DNA of 64,000 bases, taken from Oligoflexia bacterium. GTDB taxonomy: Bacteria; Bdellovibrionota; Bdellovibrionia; Bdellovibrionales; Bdellovibrionaceae. Shown here in pieces: positions 7,469 through 16,338 of the stretch. How positions within the stretch are numbered: the stretch's first letter is position 1; each line of letters begins with the position of its first letter. The stretch covers positions 1 through 64,000 of the forward strand of contig BOLD01000010.1 of assembly GCA_016861345.1 (NCBI GenBank), read 5' to 3'. The notes under the pieces are model-generated. The model saw nothing but the letters and a program-made list of their open reading frames with translations. It was not told the DNA's origin and ran no database searches. A program made the translations under genes and the position numbers.

Positions 7469-8476
7469 ATGATTATCGTCAAGGCACCCCTACGTATTTC
7501 AATCGGCGGCGGCGGAACAGATTTACCCTCATATTATGAAAACTACGAATCCACCTTCATCAGTGCCGCAATCAACAAGTACATTTACATTTCTGTACAT
7601 CCCATTTTTATCAGCGACATCATTTTGAAATATTCTGAGATGGAGAGAGTTCAATCTGTTGATCAGATTAAACACCCCATTGTTCGAGAAGCCCTTCGCC
7701 AAACCGGAATCAATTCAGCCATCGAAATTTCTTCATTTGCTGATATTCCTTCAGGCACGGGCCTTGGTTCATCGGGGACCTTCACTGTCGCTCTTTTAAA
7801 GGCACTTTATACTTTTAAAAATATCAACCACAACAGCATGAGCCTTGCTGAAGATGCCTGCCGAATTGAAATTGAAAAACTGGGCGCCCCCATCGGCAAA
7901 CAGGACCAATACATTTCTTCTGTTGGAGGTCTCACACGATTTCACATCGATAAAAAAGGTCATGTTACAGCCCGCCCACTGGAAATGAGTCAGCATGCAC
8001 GAGTAGACCTTGAGGAACACCTTCTTTTGTTCTTCACTGGCTATTCTCGGTCCGCCAATGATTTACTGAAAGAACAAGACCAACAAACCAAGCAGGCCAC
8101 AACGAAAAAATCAGAGGCTCCTCCGACAAATGACATGATTGAGAATCTGCATTTTACCAAAGATCTTGGCCTACAAATTGGGCAGGCTCTGGAGAAGAAT
8201 GATCTTCCTGAGTTTGGACGTCTGATGAATGTCCATTGGGAGCATAAAAAGAAGCGTTCTCAAAAAATGTCTTCAGGAAAAATTGACGAGTGGTATGACC
8301 TTGCCATGAAAAACGGAGCTCTGGGTGGAAAATTAATTGGCGCTGGTGGCGGTGGATTCTTGATGTTCCTTGCCGATGACAAGCGCCACCTTCGCAAAGT
8401 GATGAGAGAAGCTGGCATGATTGATGTCCCATTCCGTTTTGACAATCTTGGGGCTCAGGTGGTTCTGCATGACTAA
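7469..8476 (+). CDS. GHMP sugar kinase, HddA-like (heptose-7-phosphate kinase)
   Basis: The start at 7469 is supported by GAAGGA seven bases upstream; an upstream TTG has no such signal. The 335-residue product begins MIIVKAPLRISIGGGGTDLP, the signature of HddA and related kinases. It has the GHMP ATP loop PSGTGLGSSGT at about residues 93-103, and the C-terminal GGKLIGAGGGGF motif near 283. HddA phosphorylates D-glycero-D-manno-heptose-7-phosphate at C1 on the way to GDP-heptose. The nearby SIS isomerase and nucleotidyltransferase are the other steps of that route, which supports the call. Fucokinase-like activity is an alternative. Confidence 0.8.
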   Translation: MIIVKAPLRISIGGGGTDLPSYYENYESTFISAAINKYIYISVHPIFISDIILKYSEMERVQSVDQIKHPIVREALRQTGINSAIEISSFADIPSGTGLGSSGTFTVALLKALYTFKNINHNSMSLAEDACRIEIEKLGAPIGKQDQYISSVGGLTRFHIDKKGHVTARPLEMSQHARVDLEEHLLLFFTGYSRSANDLLKEQDQQTKQATTKKSEAPPTNDMIENLHFTKDLGLQIGQALEKNDLPEFGRLMNVHWEHKKKRSQKMSSGKIDEWYDLAMKNGALGGKLIGAGGGGFLMFLADDKRHLRKVMREAGMIDVPFRFDNLGAQVVLHD

Positions 8477-9779
8477 GATGAAAAAAGTTGCCGTCATTGG
8501 CGATTGGCATTTGGCATTTGTTACCTCTGCCGTTCTTGCAGATGTGGGTCACGATGTTACACTGGTCAAACCGCTTCATCTTAATTCTCAAACCTGGACA
8601 GGAAAGTTTCCTCCAACTCCGGTTGTTGAAATCAACTTACCAGAAATGATTGAAAAAAATGTGGCCGCAGGCAGACTGCACTATCAAAACGGCATCACCA
8701 CAGATCTTCAGGCTGAAATCATTTGGATGGCGATTGATACCCCAGTGAGCGATAAGGATGAACCGCAACTTGAGCCACTTTTACAGGTTGCTGATGAAAT
8801 CGGTCGACTGAAAACTAAACCGGGTGTTTTTGCTGTCAGCTCGCAAATCCCCTTGACCTTCAGTTTTGAGTTGCAAAAGCGCAGTGGAGTTTCTGTCGTT
8901 TATATCCCTGAAAATCTTCGCCTTGGGAAAGGGATTGAAACCTTCTTCGCTGCGGATCGAACTGTTCTTGGCAGTGATGATCCAAAAGCTGCACAAGCTG
9001 TTCAAGAATTGATGGCAAATTTTAAAACTGAGTTTTTAGTTTGCAATCTCGTAACGTCAGAAATGGTCAAACACGCCAACAATGCCTTTCTGGCAACAAG
9101 CATTAGCTTTTCAAACGAGCTCGCCAGAATTGCTGAAAAATTTGGAGTCGACAGCGTCACTGTCGGTAAAGCGCTTAAGCTTGATAAGCGCATTGGTCAG
9201 GCCGCCTATGTGATCCCAGGATTAGGATTTGCCGGTGGAACTTTACCCCGCGATTTGCGGGTTCTGCAAAACTTAGCTCGTAAAACCGGAACGCCCAGTC
9301 AGTTGGTTGATGCCGTATTAGATGTCAATGAAAACACAACTGCGGCGATTAGCGAGACAGTTCACGATTATATTGCAAAAAATAATCTTCCTAAAACCGT
9401 CCTTGTTTTGGGCTACACCTACAAGGCCGAGACCGACACGCTGAGAAGATCATTATCCATCGACATCGCAAATATTTTAAAAGCAAAGGGATATGAAGTT
9501 ATCGGCTATGATCCCATGATGAATGGGAAAGATCTTTCCGCCATCAAAGGAATTATTGAACACTGCCCAACAATGAGTGATATCAAGACAAACATCTCTG
9601 TTACCCTGCTGATGACAGCAAGACCAACATTTAAAGAATTTGATTGGTCAAAAATCAAGGGACAAGCGGGTCAACAGCTCGTTTTTGATACTCAGAACTT
9701 TCTCAATGGGGCCGAGATCAATCAAGCCGGATTTTTATACAAAAGACTGTGGTCACCAATGGCCGGAGGCAGCAAATGA
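8469..9779 (+). CDS. UDP-glucose/GDP-mannose dehydrogenase family protein lacking the catalytic cysteine
   Basis: ATG at 8469 is preferred because AGGTGG lies six bases upstream; it overlaps the kinase stop. The 436-residue protein keeps the family architecture. The N-terminal Rossmann domain is followed by the substrate region (YIPENLRLGKG, SEMVKHANNAFLATSISFSNE) and the C-terminal UDP-binding domain (LGYTYKAETDTLRRS). Two hallmarks differ. The dinucleotide loop reads GDWHLA instead of GxGxxG. The active-site GGSCFPKD is GGTLPRD, with Thr (about residue 258) in place of the nucleophilic Cys. Four-electron oxidation to a uronic acid is therefore unlikely. A WHLG-type subfamily of this kind may exist in other polysaccharide loci, but its function is unknown to me. 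Confidence 0.8.
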   Translation: MTKMKKVAVIGDWHLAFVTSAVLADVGHDVTLVKPLHLNSQTWTGKFPPTPVVEINLPEMIEKNVAAGRLHYQNGITTDLQAEIIWMAIDTPVSDKDEPQLEPLLQVADEIGRLKTKPGVFAVSSQIPLTFSFELQKRSGVSVVYIPENLRLGKGIETFFAADRTVLGSDDPKAAQAVQELMANFKTEFLVCNLVTSEMVKHANNAFLATSISFSNELARIAEKFGVDSVTVGKALKLDKRIGQAAYVIPGLGFAGGTLPRDLRVLQNLARKTGTPSQLVDAVLDVNENTTAAISETVHDYIAKNNLPKTVLVLGYTYKAETDTLRRSLSIDIANILKAKGYEVIGYDPMMNGKDLSAIKGIIEHCPTMSDIKTNISVTLLMTARPTFKEFDWSKIKGQAGQQLVFDTQNFLNGAEINQAGFLYKRLWSPMAGGSK

Positions 9780-10627
9780 AACTGAAAAATAAAGTTGTTG
9801 TTGTCACCGGAGGAAGTCGCGGTATTGGAAAAAGCATTGCCGAGGCCTGCAAAAAAGAAGGCGCCCTTGTTGCCATCTGTGCCCGCTCAGCGAACGAGTT
9901 AGCCATAGCAAAAGCAGACCTTGAAAAAATCAATACAGTTCCCTGCCTGGCTCTCGTTTGCGATGTCACCAGTCATGAAAGTCAGCAAAAGTTTTTCGCA
10001 GATGTAGAAAAAGAATTGGGCCCAATCTACGGAATGATTTGTGCTGCTGGCGTTTATGGAGCAATCGGATCTTTTATTGATACGTCATTTAAAGAGTGGG
10101 AAAAAGCCATTGATATTAACCTCAAAGGAACCGCTCTGAGCATTCACGCGGCCTACCCCCATCTTGACTTGAAATCAAACCCACGAATCATTTTATTCTC
10201 TGGTGGAGGCCAAGGTCCCCTAGTGAATTTTTCGGCCTATGCAACAAGTAAGGGCGGTATCTGGAGACTAACCGAAACTCTTGGGGCTGAATTAGCGACA
10301 AAGGGTGTTTATCTGAACTCGATTGCCCCTGGAGCCGTGAATACAAAACTGCTTGATGAGTTGCTTGCTGCCGGACCGGATAAGGTCGGCAAAGATTTTT
10401 ATGAAAAGTCTATTGCTCAGAAAGAACAAGGTGGGACCTCTCCAGCAAAATCTGCTGAATTGGTACTGTATTATTTATCTGAAGAGTCCAAGGGTCTTTA
10501 TGGCAAAACGTTGTCCGCAGTTTGGGACCCCTACAAAGATTTTAAGGACCTCGATAAAATGAGCAAAAGCGAAATTTATCAGGTCCGCCGAGTGGTTGAT
10601 TTTGATGGCAATACGAAACCAAAATAA
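9776..10627 (+). CDS. Short-chain dehydrogenase/reductase
   Basis: The start is the ATG of an ATGA overlap with the preceding gene. The 283-residue protein has the SDR cofactor motif TGGSRGIG (residues 11-18), an NxAG-like AAG strand and the catalytic YATSK (Tyr155, Lys159). A Ser in FSGGG upstream completes the triad. The C-terminal region continues beyond the usual 250 residues with a charged tail. It is probably an NAD(P)H-dependent reductase or epimerase acting on a sugar intermediate, judging from its place between sugar-nucleotide genes. The exact substrate cannot be read from the sequence. Confidence 0.85.
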   Translation: MKLKNKVVVVTGGSRGIGKSIAEACKKEGALVAICARSANELAIAKADLEKINTVPCLALVCDVTSHESQQKFFADVEKELGPIYGMICAAGVYGAIGSFIDTSFKEWEKAIDINLKGTALSIHAAYPHLDLKSNPRIILFSGGGQGPLVNFSAYATSKGGIWRLTETLGAELATKGVYLNSIAPGAVNTKLLDELLAAGPDKVGKDFYEKSIAQKEQGGTSPAKSAELVLYYLSEESKGLYGKTLSAVWDPYKDFKDLDKMSKSEIYQVRRVVDFDGNTKPK

Positions 10628-10641
10628 TTAAGGATACAACA

Positions 10642-11607
10642 ATGGCAAAGTTCTTAGTAACAGGTGGAGCGGGTTTTATCGGAAGTCACTTTTGTGACGT
10701 GGCTCTTCAAAAAGGTCACCAAGTTGTGGCCTTTGATGATCTCTCGACAGGACTTGAAATTTTCCTAACAGAGGCAAAAAAGAATCCCAATTTTCGTCTT
10801 GCTGTCGGAGACATCCGCGAGTATTCGCAAATCTCAGATGTTGCAAATAACTTTAAACCAGACTGGGTGATTCATTTCGCTGCAAATGCCGACGTCAGAC
10901 GAGGCCTTGAACGACCACGTCGAGATCTTGAATACAACACGATCGGAACTTGGAATGTTCTTGATGCGACTCAAAAATCTGGATGCAAAAACTTTTTATT
11001 TAGTTCAACGGGCTCCGTTTATGGGGAACCTGAAGTATTTCCAACTCCTGAAACCTGCCCCTTTCCTATTCAAACAAGTCTGTACGGCGCATCGAAAGCT
11101 GCTGGCGAGGGTTTAATCTCTGCATACTCCATGGGTTTTGGAATGAACTCTGTCGTTTTCAGATTTGTTTCCATCATGGGACCCAGATACACCCATGGGC
11201 ACGTCTTTGATTTCGCGAAGAGACTCAGACAGGACTCTTCAACATTGGCAATTTTAGGCAACGGCAAACAATTAAAATCTTATCTTCATATCGAAGACCT
11301 GATGAAGGGCATTTGGCTCACAATTGAATCAAAGCCTACCGGGTTCAATGTTTATAACATTGGCCATGACGATGCTCTGACTGTTGACCAAAGCGTGAAT
11401 TACATCTGCGAGTATTTAAAAATTAATCCAAAGCGCACATACTCTGGAGGAGAAAGAGGTTGGGTCGGAGATAGCCCTCGAATTCAACTGGATACTTCAA
11501 AATTAAAGAAACTGGGTTGGAGCGCAAAGCACTCTCTTGAAAAAGCAGTCAAAGATACAATTGGATATTTGACTGAAAATTCACATTTACTGAACAGAAT
11601 CGATTAA
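10642..11607 (+). CDS. NAD-dependent sugar epimerase/dehydratase (extended SDR)
   Basis: The 321-residue protein begins with TGGAGFIG (residues 7-14), followed by FDDLSTG. It carries SSTGSVYGEP and the catalytic YGASK (Tyr148, Lys152). These are marks of GalE/RmlB/GMD-type enzymes that oxidise C4 of a nucleotide sugar. The SxSVYG context and length resemble UDP-hexose 4-epimerases and GDP-sugar epimerases or dehydratases. In this cluster a role on a GDP-heptose-like sugar is plausible. It follows the SDR by 14 bases and has an AAGGA-type SD. Confidence 0.85.
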   Translation: MAKFLVTGGAGFIGSHFCDVALQKGHQVVAFDDLSTGLEIFLTEAKKNPNFRLAVGDIREYSQISDVANNFKPDWVIHFAANADVRRGLERPRRDLEYNTIGTWNVLDATQKSGCKNFLFSSTGSVYGEPEVFPTPETCPFPIQTSLYGASKAAGEGLISAYSMGFGMNSVVFRFVSIMGPRYTHGHVFDFAKRLRQDSSTLAILGNGKQLKSYLHIEDLMKGIWLTIESKPTGFNVYNIGHDDALTVDQSVNYICEYLKINPKRTYSGGERGWVGDSPRIQLDTSKLKKLGWSAKHSLEKAVKDTIGYLTENSHLLNRID

Positions 11608-11617
11608 GAGGACATCT

Positions 11618-12631
11618 ATGAAAATTGGACTTATTGGCTGCGGAGTGATTGGACAAAGAAGGGTACAAAATCTGCCCCCCAATGCAAAACTAACATCAGT
11701 CTTTGATACGGACACAGCTAAGGCCAAGCAAATTGCAGACGCCCATGGGGCAACAATAGCGACCTCTGCTGAAGATATGCTTTCAACAGGCCAAGTTGAC
11801 GGAGTCATTGTCGCCGCGATCAACTCTGTCCTGGTCCCCACAATGAAACTTGCAAAAAAATATAAAGTCCCTGTTTTAGTTGAAAAACCGGCCGCCCGTT
11901 CCTACTCTGAACTGAAATCCTTAGATCCCAGCCAGGGTGATATTATCAAAATTGGTTTTAATCACCGATTTCACCCTGCTTATTTGGATATTTTGAAAGA
12001 ATTAAAAAATAATCCCAATGATCCCATCATGTACATTCGAGCAAATTATGGGAACGGGTCACGTCTTGGATTTGAAAAAGAATGGCGAGCGAATGTCGAG
12101 CTATCAGGAGGAGGAGAGCTCCTTGATCAGGGCGTCCATCTTTTAGACTTAGCAACAAACATTTTACCTGAATTAGAAGTCAAAACTGCCTGGGTGAGAA
12201 CTCATTACTGGGACATGAATGTTGATGACAGCGCTTGGGCGACGCTGTCAACTCCGCAGGGTCAGACATTCTCAATGCATGTCTCAAGTTGTGAATGGAA
12301 AAATGAATTCCGATTTGAAGTATACACCCGAAATCGAAAATACCAGTGGGTGGGATTAGGTCGCTCCTATGGACCAGAAACATTAAACATTTACAAGATG
12401 AAACCCGAAATGGGACCTCCGGATATTGAAGAAAGAAAGTATCCGAATGAAGACCACTCTTGGCTGAATGAAAATCAAAATTTCTTAAAAGCTATAAAAA
12501 ATGAAGAGGCAATTTTTGGTGGTTTTAAGGACGCAGTTCGATGTTTGAAGCATGTTGAGAACATGTACAAGATCTCAAAACAAACCCAGAAGGATGAAAA
12601 GTTTAAACATCCAATTTGGTGGCAGTCCTAA
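11618..12631 (+). CDS. Gfo/Idh/MocA-family oxidoreductase
   Basis: The 337-residue product starts MKIGLIGCGVIGQRR, a GxGxxG Rossmann motif. It has VLVEKPAA (EKP, residues 89-91), the conserved Lys-Pro of this family, followed by FNHRFHPAY. The C-terminal alpha/beta domain begins near residue 125. Family members oxidise or reduce a hydroxyl on free or nucleotide-bound sugars with NAD(P). The gene lies 10 bases after the epimerase with an AAGAGGA SD. It abuts the nucleotidyltransferase with no gap, so it is firmly in the operon. Confidence 0.85.
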   Translation: MKIGLIGCGVIGQRRVQNLPPNAKLTSVFDTDTAKAKQIADAHGATIATSAEDMLSTGQVDGVIVAAINSVLVPTMKLAKKYKVPVLVEKPAARSYSELKSLDPSQGDIIKIGFNHRFHPAYLDILKELKNNPNDPIMYIRANYGNGSRLGFEKEWRANVELSGGGELLDQGVHLLDLATNILPELEVKTAWVRTHYWDMNVDDSAWATLSTPQGQTFSMHVSSCEWKNEFRFEVYTRNRKYQWVGLGRSYGPETLNIYKMKPEMGPPDIEERKYPNEDHSWLNENQNFLKAIKNEEAIFGGFKDAVRCLKHVENMYKISKQTQKDEKFKHPIWWQS

Positions 12632-13327
12632 ATGAAAAATGTTCCATTATTTGTTTTAGCGGGTGGGAAAGCCACACGACTGAAGCACCTTTCAGTTGAT
12701 CGCCCCAAATATCTGATGCCCGTCAGCGATCATGAAACATTTGCGGATTATCACTTAAAATGGGCCCGCCAACAAAATTTTGATCATGTTATTCTGAGTC
12801 TAGGCCACCTCGCTCAACAGGTTGTGGATTACTGCGGGGATGGGAGCAAATGGGGCCTTAAAATTAGCTACCTCTTTGATGGAGACCACCCTCTTGGGAC
12901 AGGTGGAGCCACCCGAGAAAGCCTAAAATTTGATTTTGATTACCTTGCCGTGACATACGGTGACACAATCTTGAGCTTGAATGCCCAAGACTGTATCCAA
13001 AAGACCATTCAAGCCAAGGCTCTGGCCTGCATGACTGTGTATGAAAACAAAGTTCAGGGTCATACCTGCAATGCGAACTTTGATGGACAGAAAATCATCT
13101 ATGACAAGGCCTCTCCCCTGCCCAACTGGAATTATATTGATTATGGCTTCTTGGTTCTATCCCGGAAATTTATTGAAAACTTCGAAAATCGCAGTCCCCT
13201 GGACCTAGCTGATCCCTTAAGCCAAGCTTCGAAAAACGGACAGCTGATGGGATATCTTTGCAATGAGCGGTTTTGGGAGATTGGGTCACCTGAAGCACTG
13301 CAAGAATTTCAGCTAAATTTTAAGTAG
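12632..13327 (+). CDS. Sugar-phosphate nucleotidyltransferase, HddC-like
   Basis: The ATG follows the preceding TAA directly. The 231-residue protein is the short single-domain form typical of HddC and similar pyrophosphorylases. The nucleotide loop is FVLAGGKATRLKHL, a variant of GGxGTRL with Ala for the second Gly, followed by DRPKYLMPV. HPLGTGGA, the TYGDTIL metal site and the final FWEIGSPE (IGxPE) are also present. It should join a sugar-1-phosphate to an NTP. With the HddA-like kinase and SIS isomerase in the same run, GDP-heptose formation is the best guess; other sugar-1-phosphates cannot be excluded. Confidence 0.8.
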   Translation: MKNVPLFVLAGGKATRLKHLSVDRPKYLMPVSDHETFADYHLKWARQQNFDHVILSLGHLAQQVVDYCGDGSKWGLKISYLFDGDHPLGTGGATRESLKFDFDYLAVTYGDTILSLNAQDCIQKTIQAKALACMTVYENKVQGHTCNANFDGQKIIYDKASPLPNWNYIDYGFLVLSRKFIENFENRSPLDLADPLSQASKNGQLMGYLCNERFWEIGSPEALQEFQLNFK

Positions 13328-13396
13328 AGCCCAATAAAAATTTGAAAAAATCAGCAAACTTACTAATATGGGCCATTCATATCTAAAGGAGACACT

Positions 13397-14119
13397 ATGA
13401 ATCCAAGTCCGTTTGCTCACAAAATCAAAATTTACTCTGATGGTGCAGATAAGGCATCAATGCTGGAAATGGCAAAGAATCCTCAGATTCAAGGTCTAAC
13501 AACAAATCCCACTTTGATGAAAAAAGCGGGAATCACAGATTACAAATCTTTTTGTAAAGATATTTTGACCCAAATTAAGCAAAAGCCGATTTCTTTTGAA
13601 GTCTTCAGTGATGAGTTCGGAGAAATGAAACGTCAAGCGCTTGAGATCAATTCATGGGCTGACAATGTCTATGTCAAAATTCCGATCACAAACAGCGAAG
13701 GTCGTTCATCGATTCCATTGGTTAAAGAGCTTGCACAAAAAGGTGTTAAGTTGAATGTCACTGCAATTTTAGCCTGGGATCAAATCATTGAAACGACACT
13801 AGCCCTTAAAGGTGGCGCACCATCAATCGTTTCTGTATTTGCTGGCCGCATCGCCGACACAGGTCGCGATCCGATCCCCATGATGACTGCGGCCTCAGAG
13901 CTGTGCCGTGCGGTTGATAAGAACATTGAGCTTCTGTGGGCTTCAAGCCGTGAAGCACTGAACATCGTTCAAGCTGAACAATGTGGATGTCATATCATCA
14001 CTGCAACTCCTGATCTGATCAAAAAAATGTCAATGTTCAACAAGGACCTTACTCAGCTGAGCTTGGATACTGTGAAAATGTTTAAGGCGGATGCAGAGGC
14101 AGCAGGATTTAGTTTATGA
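13397..14119 (+). CDS. Transaldolase-family protein (TalC/FSA-like)
   Basis: A perfect AAAGGAG lies eight bases upstream of the ATG. The 240-residue protein shows the transaldolase signature GLTTNPTLM (residues 34-42). The Schiff-base Lys is in NVYVKIP (Lys94), and SVFAGRIADTGRDP follows. Its length is in the range of the small subfamily (about 215-240 residues), which includes transaldolases and fructose-6-phosphate aldolases. It overlaps the SIS isomerase by four bases (ATGA). The pairing suggests it makes sedoheptulose-7-phosphate, the substrate of a GmhA-type isomerase, for the local sugar pathway. That role is inferred from context. Confidence 0.85.
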   Translation: MNPSPFAHKIKIYSDGADKASMLEMAKNPQIQGLTTNPTLMKKAGITDYKSFCKDILTQIKQKPISFEVFSDEFGEMKRQALEINSWADNVYVKIPITNSEGRSSIPLVKELAQKGVKLNVTAILAWDQIIETTLALKGGAPSIVSVFAGRIADTGRDPIPMMTAASELCRAVDKNIELLWASSREALNIVQAEQCGCHIITATPDLIKKMSMFNKDLTQLSLDTVKMFKADAEAAGFSL

Positions 14120-14724
14120 TGCAAGATAGTTTCTCAAAATCATTCTTAAGTGAGACCATTGAGGTCATCAACAAAATCGACGCCAATGAAATTGATAAGA
14201 TGGCCACAACTCTTGCCAAAGTCAGAGATCAGGGCGGCCGCCTTTTCATCCTTGGCGTTGGCGGTTCCGCTGGACACGCAGGCCATGCTGTGAATGATTT
14301 TCGAAAAATTTGTGGGTTCGAGGCCTATGCTCCAACTGACAACGTCAGTGAACTGACTGCTCGTATTAACGATGAAGGTTGGGACACTTGTTTTAGTGAG
14401 TGGTTGAAGGGCTCACGCATTAACAAAAACGATGGACTGCTCATTTTCTCGGTTGGCGGCGGAAATCGTGAAAAAAATATTTCGATGAATCTGGTGAAGT
14501 CTTTAGAGGTTGCTAAAGATGTTGGCGCAACAATTACTGGGATTGTTGGAAAAGATGGTGGCTATACCAAAGTTGCAGCAAATTCATGTGTTGTTATCCC
14601 ACCACTTTACAATGACAGAATTACTCCACACACAGAAGGTCTTTGCGCTGTTGTTTGGCATCTGCTGGTTTCACACCCAGCTTTGAAAATCAAACAAACT
14701 AAATGGGAAAGCACAAAGCCTTAA
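14116..14724 (+). CDS. SIS-domain phosphoheptose isomerase-like protein
   Basis: The 202-residue protein is of GmhA size and has the SIS core ILGVGGSAGHAGHAVNDFRK (residues 48-67), where GmhA has GNGGSAxHAxH. LIFSVGGGNREKNI follows in place of the usual SxSGxSxN. C-terminal EGLCAVVWHLL matches the region holding the metal/active-site residues. GmhA converts sedoheptulose-7-phosphate to D-glycero-D-manno-heptose-7-phosphate in the cytoplasm. It is the last gene of the run and is followed by a strong terminator. Variation in the second motif means another ketose/aldose phosphate is possible. Confidence 0.75.
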   Translation: MMQDSFSKSFLSETIEVINKIDANEIDKMATTLAKVRDQGGRLFILGVGGSAGHAGHAVNDFRKICGFEAYAPTDNVSELTARINDEGWDTCFSEWLKGSRINKNDGLLIFSVGGGNREKNISMNLVKSLEVAKDVGATITGIVGKDGGYTKVAANSCVVIPPLYNDRITPHTEGLCAVVWHLLVSHPALKIKQTKWESTKP

Positions 14725-14752
14725 TCAAGATTTGTTAAGCTTCGCGATCGTC

Positions 14753-14787
14753 AGAAAGCAGTGTTAAACACTGCTTTCTTTTTTTGC
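14753..14787. terminator. Bidirectional intrinsic terminator between convergent genes
   Basis: A perfect 13-base-pair stem (AGAAAGCAGTGTT, one spacer base, AACACTGCTTTCT) is followed on the plus strand by eight T. On the minus strand it also encodes the last codons (KESSV) and the stop of the opposing glycosyltransferase. It ends the sugar-nucleotide run at 14724. Confidence 0.85.
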
Positions 14788-16338
14788 CCTGATCAATATC
14801 TGATAGCGAAGTAAGTTTCTAAATAAATTAAATGTCAGCAAGTTAAAGAACCATTTCTTACTCAATGGTTCTTCCCCTACATAATATATACGGTCCACTT
14901 TAAGCCCACAGCCTTCTAATAGTTTTTTAATTGTCTTCTCGGTAAAAAACCGCAAATGAGTTGCGTCCAAAACTCCACCCTCTTGATAGAGCCAATCATT
15001 TGTAAAGAGCAATGGAAAGAAAACACTATAGTGTTTGACGTTCGGTACGCTGACAATAACAGATCCACCAGGCTTTACATAATTGGCAATAGATGCAGCA
15101 GCTGTCCATGGATCAACTAAATGCTCTAAAACGTCAAGAACCAAAACCACATCGAATGGGTCTTCATCTATTTCTAGTTTTGGAAGATTTAAGTCTCTGA
15201 CATAAACTTTTGAAAGAACCTTTGCTGCCTGATCAGCTTCTTCTTGAAAGTACTCAATGCCCACGGCTCTTTTTGCAGCCCCTTGCTTAAGAAGCAATCC
15301 AGAGGTCACGCCCGCTCCACAACCCACATCTAAGATGTTCTCAATCTTTTTTGGCAATAATGGAAAATCATCTCGACGAACTTCATTATAATAAAATATG
15401 GGTTTCGGAGTTAAATAGGTTGCGCCAGATATACATCCCTGACGCCAAACAATGCTATCAAATAATCCCTTTATCATATAGATCATTTTTTGACGTCGAT
15501 CAGATTCAAAAAATAGAACTTTTAAAAAATCTTTGATAACAAAACGCAGATCTTTCAGAACCCATCCTGGAAATACCCCAACATAACGACGGTACATGAT
15601 GATCATATTGCGCATTTTATAATAGCGTCGAATATGATTGTAGTTATGAGTGTAAAAGGAAAAAAGGTTCAAACAAATGATTTGCCTTAACTGCCCTTCC
15701 TCATGTGCAATTTTAGCGTCCATGCAAGCGATGGTCCAAAGGTTGTTCTTACGCAAACGTAAACAAAAATCAATGTCGACATAGTCCACAAAAAGAGTGT
15801 CATCAAAATAATTTAGTTGGTGCAAAACATCTAATTTTATCAAAGAACCAGAGGAAATGGCGACATCAATAACAAATGGTTTCGTTTTATTTTTAAAATG
15901 ACGAGGAATTTCATTGGTCGCCGGCACATAGGGCACTGGAACTAATTGCCCAATTTTTTCTTTCTCAGGATGTGTCTCATATCCATTAAGCAAGGCCTGC
16001 ACAAAATTCGGTTCCGGTCGAGTGTCTTGGTCGACTAGTAATACCCACTCAAAACCGTTTTGTCTGGCATACCGGGAGCCAATATTAAATCCTGTGGCAA
16101 CACCTAAGTTAAACTTATTTCGAAAAATGATGACCCTGTCCTTAAATTGCGAAGTACTGAATTCATCTAATTTGGAAAAATATTTTTGCTCGGATCCATT
16201 ATCAACAATACAAACCTTACCCACCTGAGGAAGGACAGACTTAATGTTCTCTACTACTTTTTTGTCTGGATTCAAAGTGAGAACAATGGCGCAAACTTTT
16301 TCAGATCTCACATGATTCAATGTTGATGGAGCTACCAT
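14764..16338 (-). CDS. GT2 glycosyltransferase fused to a SAM methyltransferase
   Basis: The 524-residue protein has two enzymes in one chain. Residues 15-300 form a rhamnosyltransferase-like GT2 domain (AIVLTLNPDKKVVENI, LLVDQDTRPEP as the DxD site, DYVDIDFCLRL). Residues 335-500 form a class I methyltransferase with motif I ILDVGCGAGVTSG, FDVVLVLDVLEHLVDP and the Methyltransf_23-like VPNVKHYSV. Such fusions add a sugar and then methylate it, or cap an O-antigen chain. The gene overlaps the upstream GT2 gene by seven bases. Domain calls are firm; substrates are unknown. Confidence 0.85.
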   Translation of the reverse strand: MVAPSTLNHVRSEKVCAIVLTLNPDKKVVENIKSVLPQVGKVCIVDNGSEQKYFSKLDEFSTSQFKDRVIIFRNKFNLGVATGFNIGSRYARQNGFEWVLLVDQDTRPEPNFVQALLNGYETHPEKEKIGQLVPVPYVPATNEIPRHFKNKTKPFVIDVAISSGSLIKLDVLHQLNYFDDTLFVDYVDIDFCLRLRKNNLWTIACMDAKIAHEEGQLRQIICLNLFSFYTHNYNHIRRYYKMRNMIIMYRRYVGVFPGWVLKDLRFVIKDFLKVLFFESDRRQKMIYMIKGLFDSIVWRQGCISGATYLTPKPIFYYNEVRRDDFPLLPKKIENILDVGCGAGVTSGLLLKQGAAKRAVGIEYFQEEADQAAKVLSKVYVRDLNLPKLEIDEDPFDVVLVLDVLEHLVDPWTAAASIANYVKPGGSVIVSVPNVKHYSVFFPLLFTNDWLYQEGGVLDATHLRFFTEKTIKKLLEGCGLKVDRIYYVGEEPLSKKWFFNLLTFNLFRNLLRYQILIRAKKESSV

